Shown piece after piece: positions 25,113 to 33,142 of a stretch of 64,000 nucleotides of DNA. Below the pieces are notes generated by a model. That model saw only the letters and a list, made by a program, of their open reading frames with translations. It did no database searches and was not told the origin of the DNA. Location of the stretch: contig NZ_FOEO01000019.1 of the NCBI RefSeq assembly GCF_900110765.1, positions 1 through 64,000 of the forward strand, in the 5' to 3' direction. Positions within the stretch are counted from its first letter, which is position 1; each line of letters opens with the position of its first letter. Made by a program: the position numbers and the translations under genes. The DNA comes from Pseudomonas sp. NFACC02 (lineage in GTDB: Bacteria > Pseudomonadota > Gammaproteobacteria > Pseudomonadales > Pseudomonadaceae).

Positions 25113-25265
25113 CGCCCCAAGATTGATCTTCGACAGCTCCGGTTCATGAAGGAGCTGATTTAATCATCGCCAGATGATGGATTCAGCGCGCTGGGGCGCC
25201 GCTACAGAAGTCGTTGTTGCATGGCTATTTGACGGTGCTCCTTGGTCGGGGGCGCCGTTTTTTTT
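25113..25265 (+). ncRNA. Candidate structured RNA or attenuator-like 3' region after eda
   Basis: CGCCCCA (25113-25119) can pair with TGGGGCG (25192-25198), enclosing perfect hairpins CAGCTCC/GGAGCTG (25134-25140 with 25151-25157) and ATCATC/GATGAT (25163-25168 with 25173-25178). GGGGCGCCG at 25193-25201 is identical to the 3' arm of the terminator at 25249-25257. The terminator's 5' arm, CGGTGCTCC at 25233-25241, could therefore pair with either copy. This gives mutually exclusive folds, as in an attenuator, but no plus-strand gene lies directly downstream. It may be a 3' UTR or a small RNA. I do not recognise a known RNA family. Confidence 0.35.
25233..25265 (+). terminator. Rho-independent terminator after eda (first)
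   Basis: Arms CGGTGCTCC and GGGGCGCCG pair over nine positions with two G-U pairs, around a seven-base loop, followed by eight T. It probably ends the zwf-pgl-eda transcript. Confidence 0.85.
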
Positions 25266-25365
25266 GCTCTTTTTTCGAGGGCTATAAATATGTACCGCAG
25301 TCGGGTCAGTCCGGACGCGTATCTTTGCACTTCCTTTGTAGTTCGCTTTTCCATGAAGCTCTTTG

Positions 25366-25399
25366 GCGGCACCTCCATCCGGGGGCGCCGCTTTTTTTT
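25366..25399 (+). terminator. Rho-independent terminator (second, same orientation)
   Basis: GCGGCACCTCC and GGGGGCGCCGC form an 11-position stem with one mismatch and a four-base loop, followed by eight T. It resembles the terminator 120 bases upstream. The sequence between the two (25266-25365) holds no convincing gene. Confidence 0.8.
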
Positions 25400-25425
25400 G
25401 CCCGCTGACCGGCGCCTCTCGGCCG

Positions 25426-26631
25426 TCATGCCAGCGCGCGCAAAGCCCTTGTCAGATGTTCGACATCATCGACTGAGGTGATAAAACCGGGCGTGATGCG
25501 AATGCACGGGCCACATGCCGAGCCATGCCTGTCAACGGCAAAAATCCCGTGTTCATCCAGCAGTCTCTGCGTCATGAGCCCCTGGTCGTGATGTTGCCTG
25601 AAGCGAAACGAGGTGATGCCGCAATAGAGACGCGGATCATCCGGCGTGAGCACTTCAATGCCCTCCATCGTTCGCGCTTCGCGGACCCACAGGTCCCGCA
25701 GGTACGCGAGCCGTGCGCCTTTCACGGCCGACCCGCCCATCGCGCGGTGCTCTTCAAAGACTTTGGTCAGCGTCATCAGCGCCGGAATATTCGGCGTGCC
25801 GTAGGGCACAAGGCCCAGGATGTCATCCGCGGGGTAGCGTCTGTCGCCCATGTCGGGATCGATGGCAGACAGCCTTTCTTTCCTGACATGGATGAAGCCC
25901 AGGCTCAGGGGCGCGCCCATCCATTTCTGCAAATTGAAGCCGGCAAAAGCCACGTCCAGCTCCGCCAGATTGAAATCCAGCTGACCCAGCGCATGAGCGC
26001 CGTCGAGGATCACATCGATGCCATGTTCAGCCGCGGCTTTTGCAATCGCCTGTACCGGCATCACCAGTCCCGTGCGGTGGGTGACATGGGTCAGCGCCAT
26101 CAGTTTAAGGCGTGGGTGGGCCGCGAAGGCGTCGCGATAGGTTTTCAGCAACGATTCATAACTGGCAGGGTGGGCGTGGCTGATTTCTATGACGTCCACG
26201 CCACGTGTTTTTTCTAGCCAGCGCATGGCGGTCTGCACGCTGTTGTAATCCAGATCGCTGATCAATACTTGGTCCCCAGGCTTCAGACCGTTGTAGTTGC
26301 GTATCAGCGATTGCAGCGACTCCGACGCACAACGGGTGAGTGCGACCTCTTCAGTCGACACACCCAGCAGCGCCGCCAGATCGGCTCGAATCAGTTCGCT
26401 GTCCTGGGTGTCGAAGCGCTGGCGAACGTACACGGAGTTGCTGCGGTTGACGTACGCCAGATGCTGTTCGTAGGTGTTCAATACCTCGCGGGTCATGCGC
26501 CCGAAATAGCCGTGCTCAAAGTTGATCGGGCCCGGCTCCACGTCGTATTGGCGGGCGACGTCTCGCCAGAAAGATTCGTCGCGGGCGCGCTCGATGGCCG
26601 CCTCCATTCCTGCAGATTGAACACTGGTCAT
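25426..26631 (-). CDS. Class V aminotransferase-fold PLP enzyme (isopenicillin N epimerase-like)
   Basis: A 401-residue PLP-dependent protein of the cysteine desulfurase/epimerase superfamily. The N-terminal part has NFEHGYFGRMTREV; TRCASESLQSLI binds the cofactor phosphate; ILDGAHALGQLDFNLAEL contains the ring-pairing aspartate; and GFNLQKWMGAPLSLGFI contains the likely Schiff-base lysine. The length fits isopenicillin-N-epimerase-like enzymes. The substrate is unknown; it could be a desulfurase, an epimerase or a lyase acting on an amino acid. It stands alone between convergent terminators and the DUF3820 gene, so context adds nothing. Confidence 0.82.
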   Translation of the reverse strand: MTSVQSAGMEAAIERARDESFWRDVARQYDVEPGPINFEHGYFGRMTREVLNTYEQHLAYVNRSNSVYVRQRFDTQDSELIRADLAALLGVSTEEVALTRCASESLQSLIRNYNGLKPGDQVLISDLDYNSVQTAMRWLEKTRGVDVIEISHAHPASYESLLKTYRDAFAAHPRLKLMALTHVTHRTGLVMPVQAIAKAAAEHGIDVILDGAHALGQLDFNLAELDVAFAGFNLQKWMGAPLSLGFIHVRKERLSAIDPDMGDRRYPADDILGLVPYGTPNIPALMTLTKVFEEHRAMGGSAVKGARLAYLRDLWVREARTMEGIEVLTPDDPRLYCGITSFRFRQHHDQGLMTQRLLDEHGIFAVDRHGSACGPCIRITPGFITSVDDVEHLTRALRALA

Positions 26632-26654
26632 CTGGCCCTCTTTGGGAAGAAACG

Positions 26655-26918
26655 TCAGGTAAAGCGAATAGGTGTTTTCAACGGGCTTTCACGCAACGGT
26701 TCGCGAGGGCGGGTTCTCAGCGGATCCAGCAGGCTCGACAGGCCGTTGTGATCGACCTCGTGCATCAGCGCCAGCAAGCTGCCCAGCTCTCCGGCCGGGA
26801 AACCTTTACGCGCGAACCAGTTCAGGTAATCGCCCGGCAAGTCGGCGAGCAGGCGCCCTTTGTATTTGCCGTAGGGCATCTCGCGCGTCACCAACAGTTT
26901 GAGTTTCTCGGGATTCAT
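26655..26918 (-). CDS. DUF3820 family protein
   Basis: A small, 87-residue protein. The ATG at 26918 is preferred over the long upstream extension of the frame because the family begins at MNPEKLKLLVTREMPYGKYK. The core MPYGKYKGRLLADLPGDYL followed by WFARKGFPAGELG is the DUF3820 signature; members have been described as quorum-sensing-related in P. aeruginosa, but the function is uncertain. It lies just upstream of the class V aminotransferase gene on the same strand, separated by 23 bases, so the two may be co-transcribed. Confidence 0.78.
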   Translation of the reverse strand: MNPEKLKLLVTREMPYGKYKGRLLADLPGDYLNWFARKGFPAGELGSLLALMHEVDHNGLSSLLDPLRTRPREPLRESPLKTPIRFT

Positions 26919-27068
26919 GGTGCCGCCGTTGGTCGTGTTCAGTGAACTTGAACGATACGTGCATTCTGCATGCAGGCCAATGTACAGATCATGCAGAAAG
27001 CGTGGTAAGGGTGTCTCTTGATAAAAACAAGTTATTGAAAATAAAGGGTTTTTATTTGTTTGGAGAAC

Positions 27069-27084
27069 TGGCACGGGCACTGCA
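27069..27084 (+). promoter_or_regulatory. Sigma-54 promoter upstream of DUF2383 gene
   Basis: TGGCACGGGCACTGCA has the -24 GG (27070-27071) and the -12 GC (27082-27083) exactly ten bases apart, and an intact TGGCACG. Only the first base of the -12 TTGCA element differs. The predicted start is about 55 bases upstream of the coding sequence. Confidence 0.68.
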
Positions 27085-27149
27085 ACAGTTATTGCATCGA
27101 GTGAAGTGACCTCACCTATTCGATTAACCTGCCAGAAAGGAACTGCAAA

Positions 27150-27620
27150 ATGACAGATATCAACAAAGAAGCGATCTCGGTACTCAACGATTTGATCGAG
27201 ACCAGCATTGACGGCGAGAAAGGCTTTCACACTGCCGCTGAAGATATCAAGAACCCTGAAATCAAGGCGTACTTCCTTTCGCGTTCGTCTGAGTGCAAGT
27301 CCGCTGTGGCCGAGCTTCAGACCGAAGTCCGCGCGCTGGGCGGTGACCCGGATGACTCCTCCAGTGCAACCGGTGGTCTGCACCGTCTCTGGGTGGAACT
27401 GAAAGCCGCCGTGACCGGCAAAAGCGATGAGGCAGTGCTCAACGAAGTAGAGCGCGGCGAAGACCATGCGCTGAAAGCCTACAAGGAAGCTTCGCAGAAG
27501 GCGGTCGAGAAGAATCTGCCTGTCAATGTCACCAGCCTGATTCAGCGTCAGCTGACAGGTGTGCAGGCGAACCACGATAAAGTGAAAGCGCTACGTGATT
27601 CCGTGCGCCGCGCTAGCTGA
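27150..27620 (+). CDS. PA2169-type four-helix-bundle protein (DUF2383)
   Basis: A 156-residue, wholly helical, soluble protein. The opening TDINKEAISVLNDLIETSIDG and the acidic/His positions spread over four helices match the DUF2383 / PA2169 family, related in fold to ferritin-like proteins. No metal site is certain. AAAGGA precedes the ATG. A sigma-54 promoter (27069-27084) stands upstream and a strong terminator at 27641-27665 follows, so it is a single-gene transcript. Members are linked to stress or surface-growth expression in other bacteria; a role here is not shown. Confidence 0.8.
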   Translation: MTDINKEAISVLNDLIETSIDGEKGFHTAAEDIKNPEIKAYFLSRSSECKSAVAELQTEVRALGGDPDDSSSATGGLHRLWVELKAAVTGKSDEAVLNEVERGEDHALKAYKEASQKAVEKNLPVNVTSLIQRQLTGVQANHDKVKALRDSVRRAS

Positions 27621-27635
27621 TTCGTCGGCTTCCTG

Positions 27636-27665
27636 AAAAAACGCCAGCCTGTCTGGCGTTTTTTT
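27636..27665. terminator. Bidirectional terminator
   Basis: ACGCCAG-CCTGT-CTGGCGT with an A-run before and a T-run after. It can serve the DUF2383 gene on the plus strand and the diguanylate cyclase gene on the minus strand. Confidence 0.9.
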
Positions 27666-27687
27666 ATGCCTGGGTTAATGTCCCTGC

Positions 27688-29205
27688 TCAGGGAAATGCG
27701 GTGTGTACTTGCGCACCGCATTCGACGCGATTTCGGCCTTTACGTTTAGCTTCGTAAAGCGCCTGGTCCGCCTCACTGAACAGCTCGGTCCGTTGGTTTT
27801 CACCCCTTGGCTGTGCGCACGCGACACCGATGCTGACAGTAATGGAATGGCCACCCGGATTCAGCGGCGGTAACGCTTCGATCGCCTGTCTGATCTGTTC
27901 TGCAAGCAATGCGGCGCCCGGCAGATCGGTTTCCGGCAGTACCACCAGGAACTCCTCACCGCCGTAACGGGCAGCGACGTCACCGGGACGACGAATGCTG
28001 GCTTCCAGCGTTTTCGCAACCGTGCGCAACGCAATGTCACCACCGTCATGGCCGTGTCGATCATTGAACGCCTTGAAATGATCGACGTCGATCATGAGCA
28101 CCGAGATCGGCTTGTCCGAACGGATGCTGCGCGCCCATTCCTGCTTGAAGACCATATCCAGCCGACGCCTGTTGGCCAGCCCTGTCAGCCCATCGGTTGC
28201 CGCGAGCTCGCTCAGTTCCCGTTCGGCGAGATGCCTGAGCTTTAGCTGTTTGCTCAGCAGCCAAGATAGCCAGAGAATGCCCAGGCACAGCAGGCCGGTC
28301 GCCCCGGTCACCAGCAACGCATTCTGCCTCCAGAGTGCGTACACCTCGTCCTGCGACTGTGCGATCACGACGATCAATGGCAAGTCGCCTACTCTCGAAA
28401 ACGTATACATCCGCCGCTGACCATCGAGCTCCGACACGGCGGTGAAGCTGCCATTGGCCGCTCTGAGAATGCGCTGAAAATTAGGGAGCTGGCTGAAATC
28501 CTGGCCAATATAGGTACGCAGGGTCTGCTCGGGTTCTCGTGCCAGCATGATGCCGTCTGCCGTGATCAGGTTGATGGTTCCTTTTTGCCCGACGTCCAGT
28601 CCTCGAAACAGGCGGTGAAAGTAGGCCAGACGCATCGAGGCCACCACAACGCCGACAAACCGGCCATCGGTGGAAGGGATGCGCCGGCTGAAACTGATGC
28701 GCCAGTCCTTGAAGCCCCAGCGCGCTTTGAAAGGGCCGTCGACGTGAAGCGCCAGGGACGGATCCTCCCGGTGCCTGGCGAAGCTGGCGAGATCGGAAAA
28801 ATTATCGTCACGCGGTATCACGGAAACCGAATCGGCCACGATTTTCCCCGTTGCATCCAGGACGACCAGATCACCCTTGTACGGGGCTGCAGTGGAGCGA
28901 TCGAACATCACTTGCTGGCGCAACGCGGGTGAAATAGACAGCACCTCCGGTTGCTGCCACGTTGAGATCATGCCTAGAAGTGATGTGTCATACAGGTCGG
29001 CACTGCGCTGCACATCGGCATTGATCAACCGCACCACGTTATTGGCAGCGCGCACGGCGGAGTCGGTGGCGTTGCCGTATTCTCGGATCAACTGCGACGT
29101 GACGATCGCCAGAATCGCCACCACTGCCAGCAAGCTGCCGGACGTCAACATTTTTTCCGAGCGCGATCGGGAGGGTGGAAGCGTCTGTGCGCGAGACAGT
29201 GTCAT
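27688..29205 (-). CDS. Membrane diguanylate cyclase with periplasmic Cache-type sensor
   Basis: A 505-residue protein that should make cyclic di-GMP from two GTP. A membrane helix near 24-43 (SLLAVVAILAIVTSQLI) and another near 300 (GATGLLCLGILWLSWLL) frame an extracytoplasmic dCache-like domain. The C-terminal GGDEF domain begins near ATDGLTGLANRRRL; the active-site motif is GGEEF at about 415-419 in RYGGEEFLVVLPE, and an inhibitory I-site RPGD lies five residues upstream. The signal sensed is unknown. It is flanked by terminators and stands alone. Confidence 0.9.
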   Translation of the reverse strand: MTLSRAQTLPPSRSRSEKMLTSGSLLAVVAILAIVTSQLIREYGNATDSAVRAANNVVRLINADVQRSADLYDTSLLGMISTWQQPEVLSISPALRQQVMFDRSTAAPYKGDLVVLDATGKIVADSVSVIPRDDNFSDLASFARHREDPSLALHVDGPFKARWGFKDWRISFSRRIPSTDGRFVGVVVASMRLAYFHRLFRGLDVGQKGTINLITADGIMLAREPEQTLRTYIGQDFSQLPNFQRILRAANGSFTAVSELDGQRRMYTFSRVGDLPLIVVIAQSQDEVYALWRQNALLVTGATGLLCLGILWLSWLLSKQLKLRHLAERELSELAATDGLTGLANRRRLDMVFKQEWARSIRSDKPISVLMIDVDHFKAFNDRHGHDGGDIALRTVAKTLEASIRRPGDVAARYGGEEFLVVLPETDLPGAALLAEQIRQAIEALPPLNPGGHSITVSIGVACAQPRGENQRTELFSEADQALYEAKRKGRNRVECGAQVHTAFP

Positions 29206-29449
29206 CGATCAGCTCTGTGGAGATGTAATCGTTAATCCCGTCCGCGCGGCAGGGTTGGCAGCATTGCAGTGAGGCTTATCCATGCACAGGGATGATGAGT
29301 TCGCGAAGGGCGTATCCAAGGCGATGAATTAAAGATCCATCCCGGCGATTGATCAAGTCTGTTACGGCCGCCCGAGGTGCAGGAATTTCAGGGGATCGAT
29401 GAGAGATCGGGAGGGGAAGTGCGACGGCGAGCCAAAGTGAAGAGGGCGG

Positions 29450-29722
29450 TCATTCGCCCTCGTCAAACTTGTTGTTGATGAGTTCGATGAGGCCATCAAG
29501 CGCGGCCTGTTCCTCATCACCCTCCGTCGACAGATGAATCTCGGTACCTTTTCCGGCCGCCAGCATCATGACCGCCATTATGCTCTTGCCGTCGACCATG
29601 CTGTCGGGGCTGCGGCCGACCCTGATCTGGCAGGGATATTTTCCGGCGACGCCAACGAACTTTGCGGCAGCGCGGGCGTGCAGACCGAGCTTGTTGATGA
29701 TGGTGATCTGGTGAGCGGGCAT
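29450..29722 (-). CDS. ptsO: Phosphocarrier protein NPr (HPr-like, nitrogen PTS)
   Basis: A 90-residue HPr-fold protein accepting phosphate from EI-Ntr and passing it to PtsN. The phosphorylated His15 lies in INKLGLHARAAAKFV, and the Ser-site region GKSIMAVMML is present. It is the last gene of the rpoN-hpf-ptsN-rapZ-ptsO series on this strand, 16 bases after rapZ. About 180 bases to its left hold nothing recognisable. Confidence 0.95.
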   Translation of the reverse strand: MPAHQITIINKLGLHARAAAKFVGVAGKYPCQIRVGRSPDSMVDGKSIMAVMMLAAGKGTEIHLSTEGDEEQAALDGLIELINNKFDEGE

Positions 29723-29738
29723 CGCGATGGGGATCCTT

Positions 29739-30596
29739 TCAGCTTAGGTCGCGGTGGCGGACCTGAACATTCTTGAGCGTCTGTTGCAGGGACTGACCCA
29801 GTCGTTCGGTCAGGTAGACGGAGCGGTGGTGGCCGCCGGTACAGCCGATGGCAATGGTGACATAGGCGCGATTGCTGGCGGCGAACCGTGGCAGCCATTT
29901 GGTCAGATATGAAGAGATGTCCTGGAACATTTCCTCGACATCCGGCTGCGCGGCCAGGTACTCGGCTACCGGCTGGTCGAGCCCGGACTGCTCGCGCAGC
30001 TCAGGTTTCCAGTACGGGTTAGGCAGGCAGCGGACATCGAACACCAGGTCCGCATCCACCGGCATGCCGCGTTTGAAGCCAAACGATTCGATCAGGAACG
30101 CGGTACCCGGTTCAGGCTTGTTCAGAAGCCGCAACTTGAGCGTATCGCGCAGTTGATAGAGATTCAGGTGAGTCGTGTCGATGGTCAGGTCGGCGAGATC
30201 GATGATCGGCCCGAGCAGGGTTTTCTCGTCACGGATGGCTTCGGCCAGCGAGCGCGTGGCATTGCTCAGCGGGTGACGACGGCGGGTTTCGGAGAAGCGC
30301 TTGAGCAGCGTTGCCTCGTCGGCATCCAGAAACAGAACGTCGCACTGGATATGTCGATCGCGAACTTCTTCGAGCATTCGCGGGAAGCGGGTCAGGTGAC
30401 TGGGCAGGTTGCGAGCGTCAATAGACACCGCCAGCAGAGGTTCGGCCAGCTCCGTGTTGATCAATGCGCGTTCGGCGAGCTCGGGCAGCAGGCCTGCGGG
30501 CAGGTTATCGACGCAGTAAAAACCGCTGTCTTCCAGAACATCGAGGGCCGTGCTCTTGCCGGAGCCTGAGCGGCCGCTGACGATGATCATGCGCAT
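29739..30596 (-). CDS. rapZ: RNase adapter RapZ / nucleotide-binding protein YvcJ family
   Basis: A 285-residue protein. The N-terminal P-loop is GRSGSGKSTALDVLED, followed by GFYCVDNLPAGLLPEL, both typical of RapZ; the C-terminal region (CTGGHHRSVYLTERL) is the conserved signal-binding and RNA-related part. In enterobacteria RapZ controls glmS through GlmZ/GlmY RNAs; in Pseudomonas the role is less clear. It starts two bases after ptsN and precedes ptsO, the usual order. Confidence 0.94.
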   Translation of the reverse strand: MRMIIVSGRSGSGKSTALDVLEDSGFYCVDNLPAGLLPELAERALINTELAEPLLAVSIDARNLPSHLTRFPRMLEEVRDRHIQCDVLFLDADEATLLKRFSETRRRHPLSNATRSLAEAIRDEKTLLGPIIDLADLTIDTTHLNLYQLRDTLKLRLLNKPEPGTAFLIESFGFKRGMPVDADLVFDVRCLPNPYWKPELREQSGLDQPVAEYLAAQPDVEEMFQDISSYLTKWLPRFAASNRAYVTIAIGCTGGHHRSVYLTERLGQSLQQTLKNVQVRHRDLS

Positions 30597-30598
30597 GA

Positions 30599-31063
30599 TC
30601 AGTGGCCGTTCTGTACGTGAAGCACGACGTCGTACAGCTCGTCACTGCTCTTCGCGTTACGCAGGCTGGCGCGCACATCGGCGCGGTCGAGCATGCTGGC
30701 GATCTGGCGAAGCAGTTCGAGGTGCGCATCGGTGGCGGCTTCCGGGACCAGCAACACGAACAGCAGGTCGACCGGAGCGCCGTCGATGGCATCGAAGTCG
30801 ACCGGTTTTTCCAGGTGCAGCACTGCGCTGACCGGAGACGTGCAGCCTTTGAGTCGACAGTGGGGGATTGCGATTCCGTTACCGAAGCCGGTAGAGCCCA
30901 GCTTCTCGCGGGCAATGAGGCTTTCGTAGACGGATTGCCATTCGAATTCGGGCACCTGCTGCCCAATCAATTTGGCAATCTCTTCGAGGACGGCTTTTTT
31001 GCTGCCGCCTGGCACGTTCACGAGTGAACGGCCAGGGGTCAGAATGTTTTCAAGTCGGATCAT
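30599..31063 (-). CDS. ptsN: Nitrogen-regulatory PTS protein IIA-Ntr
   Basis: A 154-residue EIIA of the fructose/mannitol class, regulatory rather than transporting sugar. The phosphorylated His68 is in GFGNGIAIPHCRLKG. It receives phosphate from NPr (PtsO) and influences potassium, carbon and nitrogen control. It lies directly after hpf and before rapZ in the rpoN gene cluster. Confidence 0.95.
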   Translation of the reverse strand: MIRLENILTPGRSLVNVPGGSKKAVLEEIAKLIGQQVPEFEWQSVYESLIAREKLGSTGFGNGIAIPHCRLKGCTSPVSAVLHLEKPVDFDAIDGAPVDLLFVLLVPEAATDAHLELLRQIASMLDRADVRASLRNAKSSDELYDVVLHVQNGH

Positions 31064-31075
31064 GGATGGGGAGTG

Positions 31076-31384
31076 TCAGCGAGCGGCCGCACCTTTGAGG
31101 ATGCTTTGCTGCTTTTCCTTATGCTTGAGCAATTGTCTGTCTAGCTTGTCAGCGAGCAGGTCGATTGCCGCGTACATGTCATCATGCTCGGCGTTGGCAA
31201 CCACCTCTCCACCGTGGATATGCAGGGTGGCCTCGATCTTCTGCTTGAGTTTCTCGACGGCCATCGTCACCTGCACGTTGGTAATCTTGTCAAAGTGCCC
31301 TTCGAGCTTTTTCAGCTTCAGCTCGATGTACTCGCGCAGGGGCTTGGTCACTTCCAGTTGGTGTCCACTGATGTTGACTTGCAT
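31076..31384 (-). CDS. hpf: Ribosome hibernation promoting factor (short HPF type)
   Basis: A 102-residue protein, started at ATG 31384 with GGAG ten bases upstream; an extension further upstream is not family-like. It begins MQVNISGHQLEVTKPLREYI and contains IEATLHIHGGEVVANAEHDD and MYAAIDLLADKLDRQLLKHK, the conserved basic face that enters the ribosome decoding channel. Its length shows the short form that pairs with RMF to form 100S ribosomes. It follows rpoN on the same strand. Confidence 0.93.
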   Translation of the reverse strand: MQVNISGHQLEVTKPLREYIELKLKKLEGHFDKITNVQVTMAVEKLKQKIEATLHIHGGEVVANAEHDDMYAAIDLLADKLDRQLLKHKEKQQSILKGAAAR

Positions 31385-31461
31385 ACAGCTTCTCCTTCGT
31401 TGCCAGTGCATTAAGGGGCAGGCTTGGGTGCCTGCCACTGGAACGCTGTGGCCTGTGTCCC

Positions 31462-32955
31462 TTACATCAGTCGCTTGCGTTCGCTGGAAGGCGCTATCCC
31501 TAGAGACTCGCGGTATTTGGCGACTGTGCGACGGGCCACTTGAATGCCTTGTGCCTCCAGTAAACCAGCGATCTTGCTGTCACTCAACGGCTTTTTCTGA
31601 TTTTCCGCGGCAACCAGTTTTTTGATGATCGCGCGGATGGCGGTAGACGAGCATTCGCCGCCTTCCGAGGTGCTGACGTGGCTGGAAAAGAAATATTTCA
31701 GTTCGTAGATGCCGCGTGGGGTGTGCATGAACTTTTGCGTGGTCACGCGCGAGATCGTCGATTCATGCATGCCGACCGCTTCGGCGATGTCGTGCAATAC
31801 CAGCGGTTTCATCGCCTCGTCGCCGTACTCGAGGAAACCACGCTGATGCTCCACGATCTGGGTCGCGACCTTCATCAGGGTTTCGTTACGGCTCTGCAGG
31901 CTTTTGATGAACCAGCGCGCTTCCTGCAACTGGTTGCGCATGAAGGTGTTGTCGGCGCTGGTGTCGGCGCGGCGCACGAAGCCGGCGTACTGCGGATTGA
32001 CGCGCAGGCGCGGCACGGCTTCCTGATTGAGTTCGACCAGCCAGCGTTCGTTGTCCTTGCGCACGATCACGTCCGGCACGACGTATTCGGCTTCTGTGGA
32101 TTCGATCTGGGAGCCCGGACGCGGGTTCAGGCTTTGCACCAGTTCGATCACCTGGCGCAGGTCATCTTCCTTGAGCTTCATGCGGCGCATCAGTTGCGCG
32201 TAGTCACGGCTGCCCAACAGGTCAATGTAATCGCTAACCAGGCGTTGAGCTTCAGCAAGCCATTTGGTCTTGGGGGGTAGCTGGCGCAGTTGCAGCAGCA
32301 GGCATTCGCTGAGGTTTCGAGCGCCGATGCCGGCGGGTTCGAACTGCTGAATGCGGTGCAGAACGGCCTCGATCTCGTCCAGTTCGATATCGAGCTCTGG
32401 ATCGAAAGCGTCCAATAGCTCTTCGAGGGACTCGTCGAGGTAGCCTTGATTGTTGATGCAGTCGATCAGCGTGACCGCGATCAGGCGATCGGTGTCGGAC
32501 ATCGGCGCCAGATTCAACTGCCAGAGCAGATGGCTTTGCAGGCTCTCACCGGCAGACGTGCGCGTGGTGAAATCCCATTCGTCGTCATCGTTGCTGGGCA
32601 GGCTGCTGGCGCTGGTCTGGTAAATGTCTTCCCAGGCCGTGTCGACAGGCAGTTCGTTGGGAATACGCTCGCTCCATTCGCCGTCTTCCAGATTGTCGAC
32701 GGTGGGCGCGGATTCCTGATACGTCGGTTCCTGAACGTCCGGGTTGGGCTTTTGTTCGATGTTGTCGGCCATGGGGTCGACGTTATCGAAGTCATCGCCC
32801 TCTTCCTGGCGCTCGAGCATGGGGTTGGACTCCAGCGCTTCCTGGATTTCCTGTTGGAGATCCAGCGTCGACAGTTGGAGTAAGCGGATGGCCTGTTGCA
32901 GCTGCGGTGTCATCGTCAGCTGCTGGCCCATTCTCAAGACTAGCGAAGGTTTCAT
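31462..32955 (-). CDS. rpoN: RNA polymerase sigma-54 factor
   Basis: A 497-residue sigma factor directing transcription from -24/-12 promoters with AAA+ activators. Region I is MKPSLVLRMGQQLTMTPQLQ followed by the Q/L-rich helix IRLLQLSTLDLQQEIQEAL; an acidic region II follows (about 45-125); the C-terminus carries the RpoN box ARRTVAKYRESLG. The activator GcsR (385-1893) and the DUF2383 promoter (27069) would depend on it. It is transcribed with hpf, ptsN, rapZ and ptsO. Confidence 0.97.
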   Translation of the reverse strand: MKPSLVLRMGQQLTMTPQLQQAIRLLQLSTLDLQQEIQEALESNPMLERQEEGDDFDNVDPMADNIEQKPNPDVQEPTYQESAPTVDNLEDGEWSERIPNELPVDTAWEDIYQTSASSLPSNDDDEWDFTTRTSAGESLQSHLLWQLNLAPMSDTDRLIAVTLIDCINNQGYLDESLEELLDAFDPELDIELDEIEAVLHRIQQFEPAGIGARNLSECLLLQLRQLPPKTKWLAEAQRLVSDYIDLLGSRDYAQLMRRMKLKEDDLRQVIELVQSLNPRPGSQIESTEAEYVVPDVIVRKDNERWLVELNQEAVPRLRVNPQYAGFVRRADTSADNTFMRNQLQEARWFIKSLQSRNETLMKVATQIVEHQRGFLEYGDEAMKPLVLHDIAEAVGMHESTISRVTTQKFMHTPRGIYELKYFFSSHVSTSEGGECSSTAIRAIIKKLVAAENQKKPLSDSKIAGLLEAQGIQVARRTVAKYRESLGIAPSSERKRLM

Positions 32956-33088
32956 GACAGGGGCTTAACACCTTATTCGCCGGCGCACAGGGGCGCCATC
33001 CACTACTAGAGCGCCTGGGCGCCAACTTAAGCAAATTATATGCCCGAAACCGGACTGTTTGCCTAGGGTGTGATGACAATTAAAACGA

Positions 33089-33125
33089 GGTTGGCGGTGA
33101 AGCCTGTTGCGATCGCCAGCCAACC
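33089..33125 (-). terminator. Probable terminator after lptB
   Basis: On the minus strand, GGTTGGC and GCCAACC flank a 23-base interior, followed by TCGTTTTAATT. It would separate the kds-lpt transcript from rpoN, which then needs its own promoter. The T-run is short and broken. Confidence 0.45.
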
Positions 33126-33142
33126 CCGCAGTCATCGCCCGA

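Noticed and set aside
25242..25481. Small plus-strand frame (79 codons) across the tandem terminators
   Set aside because: It runs through both terminator hairpins and their T-runs and into the antisense of the aminotransferase gene, so translation is unlikely. An internal ATG at 25289 (MYRSRVSPDAY) was considered but has no ribosome site.
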